Shown: positions 25,238 to 33,451 of the stretch, in pieces
Position numbering within the stretch: position 1 is the stretch's first letter
How the letters are laid out: each line of letters begins with the position of its first letter
From: Sphingopyxis sp. Root154
GTDB lineage: Bacteria; Pseudomonadota; Alphaproteobacteria; Sphingomonadales; Sphingomonadaceae
Length of the DNA stretch: 64,000 bases
NCBI RefSeq assembly: GCF_001427105.1
Contig: NZ_LMGI01000001.1
Span: 1,116,001-1,180,000, forward strand
Reading direction: 5' to 3'
Notes under the pieces: model-generated
The model's input: only the letters and a program-made list of their open reading frames with translations
Told to the model about the DNA's origin: nothing
The model's database searches: none
Program-made: the position numbers and the translations under genes

Positions 25238-25609
25238 GTGACCGATAGTTTGTGGCTGGAAGTGGACGGGCTGACCGTCCAGGTGCTGACCGGCATTTAT
25301 TCCGAAGAAACCCATCTGCCGCAGCCGCTGCGCATCTCGGTGCGCGCGAAGCTGGCGATGGCCGATCATTATGATCCGACGACGCCGCTGAGCGCCTCGA
25401 AAAACTACATGCACCTGAAATTCGCGGCGACCGAGGGCATCCCCAAGGATGTGCATTTCGTGCTGATAGAAAGCGTCGCCGACCATATCATCGACACTTT
25501 GTTCCTGCAGGACGACAAGGTCGAAGAGGTCGAGGTCAAGATCGTCAAGCTCGCGATCGCCGAGGATAGCGAAGAGATTGGCATCACGATGCGGCGGGTC
25601 CGGAAATGA
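25238..25609 (+). CDS. FolB/FolX-type dihydroneopterin aldolase or epimerase
   Basis: The 123-residue protein has the T-fold tunnelling pattern of the FolB family: LEVDGLTVQVLTGIYSEETHLPQ with the conserved Glu and Gln, then VESVADHIIDTLF. It likely acts on dihydroneopterin or its triphosphate. FolB and FolX cannot be told apart from the sequence alone. GTG 25238 follows AGGA; the frame is open upstream without homology. The stop overlaps the FolM-like gene (ATGA at 25606-25609), and this pairing is typical of FolX-FolM in the tetrahydromonapterin pathway. Confidence 0.85.
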   Translation: MTDSLWLEVDGLTVQVLTGIYSEETHLPQPLRISVRAKLAMADHYDPTTPLSASKNYMHLKFAATEGIPKDVHFVLIESVADHIIDTLFLQDDKVEEVEVKIVKLAIAEDSEEIGITMRRVRK

Positions 25610-26367
25610 CGCAGAAGCTCGCTCTCGTCACGGGCGGGCTCCACCGCGTCGGCGCCGCGATTTCGGCGCGGCTCGCGCGCGAAGGCTATGCGCTGGCGAT
25701 CCACAAACGCAGCCCGGGCGACGCCGATCCGGTGCTGGCCGAGGCGCTTGCCGAGACCGGTGCGCTCAGCCACCGCTTCGCCGCCGATCTGGCCGATCCG
25801 GTGGCCGTGGATGCGCTGTTGCCGGCGGTGATCGAGAAGTTCGGTCGCGCTCCCGACCTGCTCGTGAACAATGCGGCGCTGTTTGCCGAGGGCGAGTGGA
25901 CAGACCTGTCGGCTGCGGCGCTCGCCGAGATGATGCAGGTCAATCATCATGCGCCGGTGATGCTGGCGAAGGCGCTCGTCGCAGCGAGCGGCGGCACGCG
26001 CCCGGCGATCGTCAATATCGTCGATCAGCGCGTGGTGCATCCAGTGCCCGACCAGATCGCGTACAGCCTGTCGAAATCGGCGCTGTGGCAAGCGACGGCG
26101 ACGCTGGCTGTCGCGTTCGGGAACCGCGCGCGCGTCAATGCCGTCGCGCCGGGGCTGACGATGGCGACCGAGGATTATTCGGCGGCGCAGGTCGAGCGGC
26201 TGGCCAAGCTTATGCCGCTCGGCGCGCTGCCGACGCCCGCGCAGATCGCCGATGCGGTCGTCTATCTCGCGCGCGCCGAGGCGGTGACGGGGCAGACGAT
26301 CTTCGTCGACGGCGGCGCGCATCTGGCGCCGATGGAGCGCGATTTCGTGGCGCTGGAGCGGGACTAA
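25606..26367 (+). CDS. SDR of the FolM/PTR1 pteridine-reductase type
   Basis: The 253-residue short-chain reductase has TGGLHRVG at residues 9-16. The Arg (R14) in place of the usual Gly of the Rossmann loop is the hallmark of PTR1 and FolM pteridine reductases. The catalytic set is Asp140, Tyr153 and Lys157, with the same 13- and 4-residue spacing as Asp181-Tyr194-Lys198 of PTR1, where ordinary SDRs have Ser. It would reduce dihydromonapterin or dihydrofolate with NADPH. It is translationally coupled to the FolB/FolX-like gene. Confidence 0.85.
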   Translation: MTQKLALVTGGLHRVGAAISARLAREGYALAIHKRSPGDADPVLAEALAETGALSHRFAADLADPVAVDALLPAVIEKFGRAPDLLVNNAALFAEGEWTDLSAAALAEMMQVNHHAPVMLAKALVAASGGTRPAIVNIVDQRVVHPVPDQIAYSLSKSALWQATATLAVAFGNRARVNAVAPGLTMATEDYSAAQVERLAKLMPLGALPTPAQIADAVVYLARAEAVTGQTIFVDGGAHLAPMERDFVALERD

Positions 26368-26375
26368 TTTCCTGT

Positions 26376-26443
26376 GTCCCCGCGAAGGCGGGGACCCAGA
26401 GCTATAATAAGCGAGCGTTGTGGACCCCCGCCTTCGCCGTGAC
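26376..26443. repeat. intergenic inverted-repeat element (CCCCGCGAAGGCGGGG type)
   Basis: An 8-bp perfect hairpin with GAAG loop (26376-26383 with 26388-26395) lies in the left arm. The arm 26376-26398 matches the complement of 26421-26443 at 19 of 23 positions, so the whole unit folds on itself. Such hairpins are common between sphingomonad genes. Here it lies between the convergent FolM-like gene and gabD and may also serve as a terminator. Confidence 0.6.
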
Positions 26444-26460
26444 GCATCTATTTTGGCTCG

Positions 26461-27894
26461 TCAGTAAATATGCACCGCCTTGGTGACGAGATAGCCGTCG
26501 AGCCCCTCGGGCCCGCTTTCGCTGCCGAAGCCCGATTCCTTGATCCCGCCGAATGGCGTGTCGAGCGTCGAGATCACGAAGCTGTTCACCCCGACCATGC
26601 CGCTTTCGATCGTATCGACGATACGATTGATGCGGCGGCCATTCTCGGTGAACGCGAACGCCGCCAGACCGTAGGGCAGCCGGTTCGCCTGTTCGATCGC
26701 CTCGTCCTCGGTGCCGAACGGACGGATCAGCGCCATCGGGCCGAAGGGTTCGTTGTTCATCGCATCGGCCTCGATCGGCACGTCGGCGATCGCGGTCGGC
26801 TGGAAGAAATAGCCGTTGCCCGTCGCCTCGCCGCCCGCAATCACGCGCGCGCCCTTCGCCTTCGCATCGGCGACCAGCGCTTCCAATGCGGGGATGCGGC
26901 GTGCGTTGGCGAGCGGACCCATCTGCGTGTCGGCATCGAGGCCGCTGCCGATCTTCACCTTTGCGGTGCGTTCCGCAAAGCCCTTCACAAAGGCGTCGTA
27001 GATACCCTGCTGCACATAGAAGCGCGTCGGCGAGATGCAGACCTGTCCGGCGTTGCGGAATTTCTGCGTGACCACGCGGTCGAGCGTGCTTTCGAGATCG
27101 CAATCGTCGAACACCAGCACCGGGGCATGCCCGCCAAGCTCCATCGTGATCCGCTTCACGCCATCGGCGGCGAGCTTCATCAGATGTTTGCCGACCGCGG
27201 TCGAGCCGGTGAAGCTGACCTTGCGGATCACCGGGCTCGCAAGCAGATGGCGGCTGATCATGTCGGGGTCGCCGTAGACGAGTTGTACAACATCACCGGC
27301 AATGCCCGCATCGGCGATGCAGCGCATGATCGCGCTGGTGCAGCCCGGGGTTTCCTCGGGCGCCTTGGCGATCACGACGCAGCCCGCGGCGAGCGCGGGA
27401 GCGATTTTCTTGACCATCAGATTGACCGGGAAGTTCCACGGGCTGAAGCCCGCGACCGGCCCGACCGGATGCTTGGTGACCATCGCGCGCTGGCCCGCGG
27501 GGCGCTGGAGCACGCGGCCTTCGATGCGCTTGCCCTGTTCGGCGAAATAGTCGAACAGCCCGGCCGCCGACAGCACCTCGCCGCGCGCCTCGGCGATCGG
27601 CTTGCCCTGTTCGAGCGTGAGCAAGGTCGCGATATGGTCGACGCGTTCGCGGATGATGCCCGCGACCTTGTGCATCAGCGCGGCGCGTTCGTCGGGGGTC
27701 TTCGCGCGCCACACCGGCCAGCCGCGTTCGGCGGCCGCGAGGGCTTCGTCGAGATCGGCGGCGGTCGCCACCGGCAGTTCGGCGATCGTGCCCGCGGTTG
27801 CGGGGTTGAACACCGGCCGCTCGTCGCGCCCCTCGCCGCTCCGCCAGGCGCCGTTGATGAAGAGCTGGAGGTCGGCGTCGTAGGTCGCGGTCAT
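26461..27894 (-). CDS. gabD: NAD(P)-dependent succinate-semialdehyde dehydrogenase family
   Basis: The 477-residue aldehyde dehydrogenase has FTGSTAVGKHLM (NAD loop), MELGGHAPVLVFDDCDLE (catalytic Glu region) and NAGQVCISPTRF (catalytic Cys). The N-terminal start and WPVWRAKTPDERA are typical of the GabD clade that oxidises succinate semialdehyde to succinate. No GABA transaminase gene is nearby, so the precise substrate is inferred from family resemblance. It stands alone on the minus strand. Confidence 0.88.
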   Translation of the reverse strand: MTATYDADLQLFINGAWRSGEGRDERPVFNPATAGTIAELPVATAADLDEALAAAERGWPVWRAKTPDERAALMHKVAGIIRERVDHIATLLTLEQGKPIAEARGEVLSAAGLFDYFAEQGKRIEGRVLQRPAGQRAMVTKHPVGPVAGFSPWNFPVNLMVKKIAPALAAGCVVIAKAPEETPGCTSAIMRCIADAGIAGDVVQLVYGDPDMISRHLLASPVIRKVSFTGSTAVGKHLMKLAADGVKRITMELGGHAPVLVFDDCDLESTLDRVVTQKFRNAGQVCISPTRFYVQQGIYDAFVKGFAERTAKVKIGSGLDADTQMGPLANARRIPALEALVADAKAKGARVIAGGEATGNGYFFQPTAIADVPIEADAMNNEPFGPMALIRPFGTEDEAIEQANRLPYGLAAFAFTENGRRINRIVDTIESGMVGVNSFVISTLDTPFGGIKESGFGSESGPEGLDGYLVTKAVHIY

Positions 27895-27943
27895 ATAAGA
27901 TCCTTGCTCAAGGAAATGGGGGATGGCGGCGATATAGGGTGGC

Positions 27944-28543
27944 TCAGCGATAGTTAAAGCTGATGCTGATGCGTTCGCCCTTGCCCGAGTGCGGCATCAC
28001 TTCGTGGCGGAGCCAGCTTTCCCACAGGAAGACGCGGCCGGCGGCGGGTTCGGCATAGATGAAGGGCAACAGATGCTCGGGGGCATCATCGGTGCGGCCG
28101 GGTGCTGCCATGAGCATCGCGAGGCGCGGGTCTTCGAGTTTCAGCGCGCCCGATCCGGGCGGGACGGCGACATAGAAGGTCCCCGACACGATGCTGTGCG
28201 GGTGGATATGGCCGCTATGCGTGCCGCCGGGTTTCAGGACATTGACCCACATAGAGTCGAGCTTGAGCGGTTTCGCGAGGTCGAAATGACACGCCCTCGC
28301 GAAGGCCTTCACTTCCTTGTCGAGCAGGCGCTTCAAATCGTGGAACGCGGGGTCTCGCTCGGGCAGATCGCCGAGGCTCGCGTAGCTCGTGTAACCCTTA
28401 TAGCCGTGATCGCGGCTCCAGCGCCGCCCCGCGCCATCCTCTTCGGCGAACAGACGGCTGCCCTCCTCCAGCTCCTCGAGCAGGTCGCGGGTGCCGATAT
28501 CGGCCTCGTAGAAATTGGTGGCGAAGAGCGTGCGAACGGGCAT
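27944..28543 (-). CDS. putative 2OG-Fe(II) oxygenase, TIGR02466 type
   Basis: The 199-residue protein has the TIGR02466 pattern: GGTHSGHIHPHSIVSGTFYV with clustered His in place of the usual H-x-D, a WVNVLKPG strand before it, and a C-terminal LWESWLRHEVMPHSG followed by ERISISFN that supplies the distal His and the Arg. It is a predicted iron/2-oxoglutarate dioxygenase of unknown substrate. I chose ATG 28543 because homology starts at VRTLFATNFYEA; upstream in-frame sequence belongs to the neighbour. It is divergent from the SMP-30 gene. Confidence 0.82.
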   Translation of the reverse strand: MPVRTLFATNFYEADIGTRDLLEELEEGSRLFAEEDGAGRRWSRDHGYKGYTSYASLGDLPERDPAFHDLKRLLDKEVKAFARACHFDLAKPLKLDSMWVNVLKPGGTHSGHIHPHSIVSGTFYVAVPPGSGALKLEDPRLAMLMAAPGRTDDAPEHLLPFIYAEPAAGRVFLWESWLRHEVMPHSGKGERISISFNYR

Positions 28544-28589
28544 GATGGCCGCAAAGCACAGCAAGTGCGGACACGCAAGGGAGATGGGG

Positions 28590-29510
28590 ATGGCCGAGTT
28601 TGAACTGATCGCCGACGGATTGCGCTTTCCCGAGGCGCCGGTGGCGATGGACGACGGCAGCGTCATCGTCGTCGAGATCGAGGCGAAGCGTATCACACGC
28701 TGCTGGCCCGGCGGCAGGAAAGAGGTCATCGCGACCCCCGGCGGTGGGCCCAACGGTCTGGCGATCGGCCCCGACGGCAAGCTTTATTGCTGCAACAATG
28801 GCGGGTTCAACTATGTCGAATCGAACGGCTATCTCGCGCCGCACGGCATAGCCGACGATTATTCGGGCGGGCGGATCGAGCGCATCGATATCGACACGGG
28901 CGAAGTCGAAGTTCTGTACAAGAGCGGCGACCATGGCGTCGTTCTGCGCGGACCCAACGACATCATGTTCGACGCCCACGGTGGCTTCTGGTTCACCGAT
29001 CATGGCAAGGTCGATTATGCCAAGCGGTGCCACGACATCGTCGGGATTTTCTACGCAAAGGCCGACGGCAGTTTTATCGAGGAGGTGATCTTCCCCTCGA
29101 ACAATCCGAACGGCGTCGGCCTCTCACCCGACGGCAACACGCTTTATGCGGCCGAAACCTACACCTGTCGCCTGATGAAGTTCAACATTATCGCCCCCGG
29201 CAAGGTCGATGACGCCGCAGGACCCGGCGGCCCCGGCATCCCACTCTATCGCCCCGCGGGCTATAAATTCTTCGACAGCCTCGCGATGGAAGCGAACGGC
29301 AATATCTGCGTCGCGACGATCGGCGAGTGCGGGATTTCGGTCGTCGGCCCCGATGGCTCGCTCGTCGAATTTGTCGCGACCGACGATATTTTCACGACCA
29401 ACATCGCCTTCGGCGGACCCGACCGGCAGGATGCCTATATCACCCTGTCGGGCACCGGCCGCCTGGTGAAGACGCGTTGGGCCAGACCGGGGCTGCAACT
29501 GCAGTACTGA
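28590..29510 (+). CDS. SMP-30/gluconolactonase/LRE-like family protein
   Basis: The 306-residue six-bladed propeller contains LRFPEAPVAMDDGSVIVVEI (first metal-ligand Glu), GGGPNGLAIGPDGKLYCCNN, GPNDIMFDAHGGFWFTDHG and NPNGVGLSPDGNTLYAAE, the calcium- or zinc-site blades of lactonases. It probably hydrolyses a sugar lactone or similar ester. AAGGGAG at 28578-28584 fits ATG 28590 better than the in-frame ATG 28584, which it touches. There is no signal peptide. Confidence 0.88.
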   Translation: MAEFELIADGLRFPEAPVAMDDGSVIVVEIEAKRITRCWPGGRKEVIATPGGGPNGLAIGPDGKLYCCNNGGFNYVESNGYLAPHGIADDYSGGRIERIDIDTGEVEVLYKSGDHGVVLRGPNDIMFDAHGGFWFTDHGKVDYAKRCHDIVGIFYAKADGSFIEEVIFPSNNPNGVGLSPDGNTLYAAETYTCRLMKFNIIAPGKVDDAAGPGGPGIPLYRPAGYKFFDSLAMEANGNICVATIGECGISVVGPDGSLVEFVATDDIFTTNIAFGGPDRQDAYITLSGTGRLVKTRWARPGLQLQY

Positions 29511-29535
29511 CCCCGCGCCCGTTCGGGAGGCGAGG

Positions 29536-30000
29536 ATGAAAATCGTGGGGATGGCGGCGTTGCTGATGGCGACGCCCGTGAGTGCGCAGACTCTGACCGC
29601 AGAACAGGCCGATAGCATCGTCAAAGGCTGCGCGGCGCATGCGCGTGCGAAGAGCCAGAGTCACGCGGTTGCGGTGGTCGATACAGGCGGACAGCTCGTC
29701 GCCGCGTGGCGGATGGACGGCAATGGGTTCGGCAGCATGGAATTCTCGCTCGAAAAGGCGCGCGCGGTCGCGGCGTGGGGTTTCCCGACGAGCGGAATGG
29801 TCGACGCGGTCAAGGGCACGCCGGGCTTTGCCGATGCGCCTTTTGTCGTTGCGGTTCCGGGCGGCATCCCTGTCTTCTCCGCCGACGGGCGCACCCGGCT
29901 TGGCGGTGTGGGCGCATCGGGCGAGGCGCCGGCCGACGATGCCGCTTGCGCCTCAGCGGGGATCGCGGCAGCAGGGCTCAAGTCGGAGCGCGCCCGCTGA
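29536..30000 (+). CDS. exported GlcG/HbpS-family heme-binding-type protein
   Basis: The 154-residue protein has a signal peptide (residues 1-18) and a GlcG/HbpS domain: AVAVVDTGGQLVAAWRMDG, SLEKARAVAAWGFPTSG, PGGIPVF and a GVGASG turn near the end. HbpS binds heme in actinobacteria; other members are in glycolate or propanediol loci and their role is unsettled. It lies 25 bases after the SMP-30 gene and 36 bases before the VIT transporter gene on the same strand, so co-transcription is likely. Confidence 0.85.
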   Translation: MKIVGMAALLMATPVSAQTLTAEQADSIVKGCAAHARAKSQSHAVAVVDTGGQLVAAWRMDGNGFGSMEFSLEKARAVAAWGFPTSGMVDAVKGTPGFADAPFVVAVPGGIPVFSADGRTRLGGVGASGEAPADDAACASAGIAAAGLKSERAR

Positions 30001-30036
30001 CGGTCATGGCGCCTCCCGCAGCAGGGAGCGCCGCGA

Positions 30037-30726
30037 ATGCACGAGGAAACCCACGCCGTTACGCGGATCGGCTGGCTGCGCGCCGCGATCCTCGGCGCGA
30101 ATGACGGGATCGTCTCGACCGCCAGCCTGATCGCCGGCGTTGCCGCAGCAGGCGCCTCGCAATCGTCGATCCTCGTCACCGGCATCGCGGGGCTCGTCGC
30201 GGGGGCGATGTCGATGGCGGCGGGCGAATATGTGTCGGTGAGTTCGCAGGGCGACGCCGAAAAATCCGACGTCGAGCTGGAGAAACGCCATCTCGCCGCC
30301 GACCCCGAGTTCGAGCTCGAGGAACTGACGCAAATCTATCAGGAGCGCGGGCTCGATCGCTCGCTCGCCGAGCAGGTCGCGGTGCAGCTGACCGAACATA
30401 ACGCGCTCGACACGCATCTGCGAGACGAGCTGGGCATGACTGACGCGATGGCGGCGCGGCCAGTTCAGGCGGCGGCCGCCTCGGCGGCGAGCTTTGCGAT
30501 CGGCGCTGCGTTGCCGCTAGGGACCGTGCTGGTCGATCAGGGCGACTCGCTGCCGCTTACGGTCTCCGCTGCGTCGCTCGTCTTCCTCGCAATCCTCGGC
30601 GCGCTTGGCGCATGGGCGGGCAATGCGCCGATGCTGCGTCCGGTCGTTCGAATTACTTTCTGGGGTGCGATGGCCATGGCGGTAACGATCGCGATCGGAT
30701 CGCTGCTCGGGACGACGGTGGGCTAA
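30037..30726 (+). CDS. VIT1/CCC1-family metal transporter
   Basis: The 229-residue membrane protein has the VIT signature RAAILGANDGIVSTASLIAGVA in the first helix and AGAMSMAAGEYVSVSSQ in the second. A cytoplasmic metal-binding helix pair rich in Glu (EFELEELTQIYQERGL) follows, then three C-terminal helices. Members export or sequester iron and manganese across membranes. The end overlaps the convergent DUF488 gene by 4 bases. Confidence 0.9.
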   Translation: MHEETHAVTRIGWLRAAILGANDGIVSTASLIAGVAAAGASQSSILVTGIAGLVAGAMSMAAGEYVSVSSQGDAEKSDVELEKRHLAADPEFELEELTQIYQERGLDRSLAEQVAVQLTEHNALDTHLRDELGMTDAMAARPVQAAAASAASFAIGAALPLGTVLVDQGDSLPLTVSAASLVFLAILGALGAWAGNAPMLRPVVRITFWGAMAMAVTIAIGSLLGTTVG

Positions 30727-31106
30727 CGCCGTTCCAGCCACTCCTGCAGCGCGACGGCATTGTTTCGCTCCTCGCTCTTCGCGGCATAGAGCAGGGTCAC
30801 CGGTCCGGCCTGTGCCGCGGCATCGAGCGTGAACAGCGCCGTCCTCACCTCCTCGCCGCCCGCATCGAGTTCGGCGAAATAGTCGAAGCGGAACGCATCC
30901 CATGCCTCATCCGAATCGGCGGTTTCACCGTGAAAACGCTTGCGCAGGCCATCGCTCGGCGACAGCGGCTTGAGCCATGCCGCCAGCGCCGCCTTCTCCT
31001 TCGACACGCCGCGCGGCCACAGCCGGTCGACGAGGAAACGCGTGCCGTCACCGGGATCGGCCGGTTCGTGAATGCGTTTGACCGCGATTGTCAGGGACGG
31101 TGCCAT
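30723..31106 (-). CDS. DUF488 family protein
   Basis: This 127-residue protein has DGTRFLVDRLWPRGVSKEKAALAAWLKPLSPS, the central DUF488 block (cited in parts), and ends LLYAAKSEERNNAVALQEWL. The family is found in many bacteria and its function is unknown; the conserved Arg and Trp residues suggest binding to a nucleic acid or nucleotide. It stands alone between two plus-strand genes and converges on the VIT gene. Confidence 0.88.
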   Translation of the reverse strand: MAPSLTIAVKRIHEPADPGDGTRFLVDRLWPRGVSKEKAALAAWLKPLSPSDGLRKRFHGETADSDEAWDAFRFDYFAELDAGGEEVRTALFTLDAAAQAGPVTLLYAAKSEERNNAVALQEWLERR

Positions 31107-31120
31107 CTGTATGACTATCG

Positions 31121-31140
31121 GTCATCCCGCATTCGCGGGC
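31121..31140. repeat. short hairpin of the intergenic repeat type
   Basis: GTCATCCCGC-ATTC-GCGGG at 31121-31139 forms a 5-bp perfect stem (31126-31130 with 31135-31139) in the divergent gap between DUF488 and DUF2855. The leading GTCATCCCG resembles one end of other sphingomonad intergenic repeats. Confidence 0.35.
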
Positions 31141-31162
31141 AAGTCAATCGGAGGGGTCCGGA

Positions 31163-32266
31163 ATGAGTTCAACGAGCTGGGCGATCGACATCGATCGCGA
31201 CGATATTACGCAAGCCCATCTGGTCGAGGACGCTGGTGCGTCGCTTTCTCAGGGGCAGGTTCGCGTGCATCTGGACAGCTATGCGATGACGGCGAACAAC
31301 ATCACTTATGCGGTGTTCGGCAAACCCGCAGGGCTGTTCGGCAACGATCAAGGCTATTGGGATTTCTTCGCCGAGCGTGACACCCCCGGCCGCCTGCCCG
31401 TCTGGGGCTTTGCGACCGTTACCGAAAGCGCCGCCGAGGGCGTTTCGGTCGGCGACCGCTTCTATGGCTATTATCCGATGGCAAGCGATGCGGTGCTGAG
31501 CGTCGGCAAGGCCGGCCCGGGCGGCTTCACCGATGTGACGCCGCGGCGCACCACCCTGCCCCCCATCTATAATGCTTATCAGCGGATCGAAGCGCTGCCC
31601 GACTATCGCGCCGCCGACCATGATTATTGGCCGGTCTTCCGTCCGCTGTTCCTCACCGGCTGGCTGATCGCCGACCAGTTCGAGGATGAGGGCGATTATG
31701 GCGTCCAGCAGATTTTGATCGCGAGCGCATCGAGCAAGACCGCGATCGGCCTGGGCTTCGCGCTGAAACTGCGTGTAGACCGCCCCGAGACGATCGGGCT
31801 GACCAGCGCCGCCAATGTCGAGGCGCTCGCGGCGCAGGGCGTCTACGACCGCGTCGTCAGCTATGACCAGATCATGACGCTGAACGCGTCGACCCCCGCC
31901 GCGCTCGTCGACATGGCGGGCAATGGCGCGGTGACACGCGTGGTGCACAGCCATTTCGGCAACCAGCTTCAGGCGTCAATCATCGTCGGCAAGTCGCACT
32001 GGGATGCGCAGGCCGATGTTGAGGGGCTGCCGGGCCCCGAGCGCCAAGGCTTTTTCGCGCCGGGCCGCAGCCAGAAACGCATCGCCGACTGGGGCGGCGC
32101 GGCGTTCGGGCAGAAGATCGCCGAGGCGTGGCTCGCCTTCATGGACGTTGCACCGCGGCTGACTTCGGTCGATAAACGCAGCGGCGGCGACGCGGCGCTC
32201 GCCGCCTATCGGGAGATGCTCTCGGGACAGGCCGACCCCGCGAAAGGGATCGTCGTCGTTCCATGA
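31163..32266 (+). CDS. DUF2855 family protein (MDR-like)
   Basis: The 367-residue protein resembles a degenerate medium-chain dehydrogenase/reductase: VHLDSYAMTANNITYAVFG at the start, VWGFATVTES and VGDRFYGYYPM, then a Rossmann-like segment IASASSKTAIGLGFAL. DUF2855 proteins have no assigned activity; some are linked to aromatic or steroid degradation regions. It lies alone with AATCGGAGGGG ahead of ATG 31163. Confidence 0.85.
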   Translation: MSSTSWAIDIDRDDITQAHLVEDAGASLSQGQVRVHLDSYAMTANNITYAVFGKPAGLFGNDQGYWDFFAERDTPGRLPVWGFATVTESAAEGVSVGDRFYGYYPMASDAVLSVGKAGPGGFTDVTPRRTTLPPIYNAYQRIEALPDYRAADHDYWPVFRPLFLTGWLIADQFEDEGDYGVQQILIASASSKTAIGLGFALKLRVDRPETIGLTSAANVEALAAQGVYDRVVSYDQIMTLNASTPAALVDMAGNGAVTRVVHSHFGNQLQASIIVGKSHWDAQADVEGLPGPERQGFFAPGRSQKRIADWGGAAFGQKIAEAWLAFMDVAPRLTSVDKRSGGDAALAAYREMLSGQADPAKGIVVVP

Positions 32267-32313
32267 GGGTCGCAAGGAGCAACCCCTTTCCGCGCCGCAC
32301 GAAAGGATGGACC

Positions 32314-32718
32314 ATGCTTCGTAGCCTTGCCTTCACTACTTCGCTCGCGCTCCTGCTTCCGGCGGGAGCGGTGCTGGCCGAAACCCCCAAAGCCGCACCC
32401 GCACACAAGGCGGACCTCGCCGACCGCGTCGCGGGCACCTACAAGGGCGATGTCATCTCCGATGCGCGTGGCTCGTCGAAGGACGGCGTGACGATCACCG
32501 TCACGCGCATTGGACCGAACAAGGTCGAGATCAAGTCGGACTATCCGCGCATCCCGAGCGTCACCATCCCGCTGGAAAAGGCGATGGACGCCATCCTCGC
32601 CGCGAGCGGGCCGTCGGTCTTCCTGCTCGATACGGTACGCTCGCCCGACCGGCTCGACCTCACCATCGACGATGCCAGCTGGTCGGGCAATCGCGTCGCC
32701 ACCCCCGCTAAGAAATAA
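32314..32718 (+). CDS. exported hypothetical protein
   Basis: The 134-residue protein has a signal peptide (MLRSLAFTTSLALLLPAGAVLA) and starts at ATG 32314 with GAAAGGA upstream. The mature part contains AGTYKGDVISDARGSSKDGVTITVTRIGPNKVEI, a small beta-sheet-like domain with no recognised family. Two charged Lys/Arg ends suggest it is soluble in the periplasm. It is 47 bases downstream of DUF2855 and 19 bases upstream of the HAD gene. Confidence 0.72.
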   Translation: MLRSLAFTTSLALLLPAGAVLAETPKAAPAHKADLADRVAGTYKGDVISDARGSSKDGVTITVTRIGPNKVEIKSDYPRIPSVTIPLEKAMDAILAASGPSVFLLDTVRSPDRLDLTIDDASWSGNRVATPAKK

Positions 32719-32737
32719 GAAGGTTGTTTCCTCGCGC

Positions 32738-33397
32738 ATGACTTACACGACGGTTATTTTCGACTTCGGCGGAGTCATCACGGCGTCGCCGTTCGAAGCC
32801 TTCAATCGCCTTGAAGAAGAACGCGGCCTGCCGCGCGACTTCGTGCGCCGCGTCAACAGCGCCGATCCCGATAGCAACGCCTGGGCGAAATTCGAGCGCG
32901 CCGAAATCGACGCCGCGACCTTCGACACACTCTTCGCCGAAGAGGCGCGCGCGTTGGGGCATGAGCTGGAGGGCGAAGCCGTGCTCGCGGTCATCGCGGG
33001 GGCGGTGCGTCCGGCGATGGTCGCGGCGCTCGACACGTTGAAGGCGCGCGGCTTCACCATCGCATGCATCACGAACAATGTGCCGGGCGGCAAGATGGGC
33101 GTTCTCGGCGCCGGCATGACGCGCAGCGAGGAAGCCGCGATCGAGGTCGCGGACATTATGGCGCGGTTCGAGCATGTCATCGAGTCGAGCAAGGCGGGGG
33201 TTCGCAAGCCCGACCCGCGGATTTATCTGATGATGTGCGAAAAGCTTGGCGTCGAGCCTGCCAAGTGCATCTATCTCGACGACCTCGGCATCAACTGCAA
33301 ACCGGCCGCCCAGCTGGGCATGCATGCGATCAAGGTGACGAGCGGCGAGCAGGCGCTCGCGGACCTGTCGGCGGTGCTGGAGATGCCGTTACCTTGA
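32738..33397 (+). CDS. HAD-IA family hydrolase
   Basis: The 219-residue protein has the motif I nucleophile D9 in IFDFGGVI, where the usual second Asp is Gly (DFGG), as in some HAD-IA phosphatases such as YihX. Motif II is CITNN, and motif III/IV is KPDPRIYLMMCEKLGVEP with YLDDLG. The cap domain is the helical epoxide-hydrolase N-terminal-like or phosphatase type. A sugar- or lipid-phosphate phosphatase is most likely. The next base change at motif I may alter catalysis but the rest is intact. Confidence 0.85.
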   Translation: MTYTTVIFDFGGVITASPFEAFNRLEEERGLPRDFVRRVNSADPDSNAWAKFERAEIDAATFDTLFAEEARALGHELEGEAVLAVIAGAVRPAMVAALDTLKARGFTIACITNNVPGGKMGVLGAGMTRSEEAAIEVADIMARFEHVIESSKAGVRKPDPRIYLMMCEKLGVEPAKCIYLDDLGINCKPAAQLGMHAIKVTSGEQALADLSAVLEMPLP

Positions 33398-33451
33398 CGA
33401 TCGATCTTTCGATCACGCCCTGAATGACGGTTTTGGGGTAGGAAGCAGCCG

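Noticed and set aside
26470..27957. 495-residue plus-strand open frame across gabD
   Set aside because: It is antisense to the aldehyde dehydrogenase. Composition is Asp/Arg/His-rich and no motif is seen.
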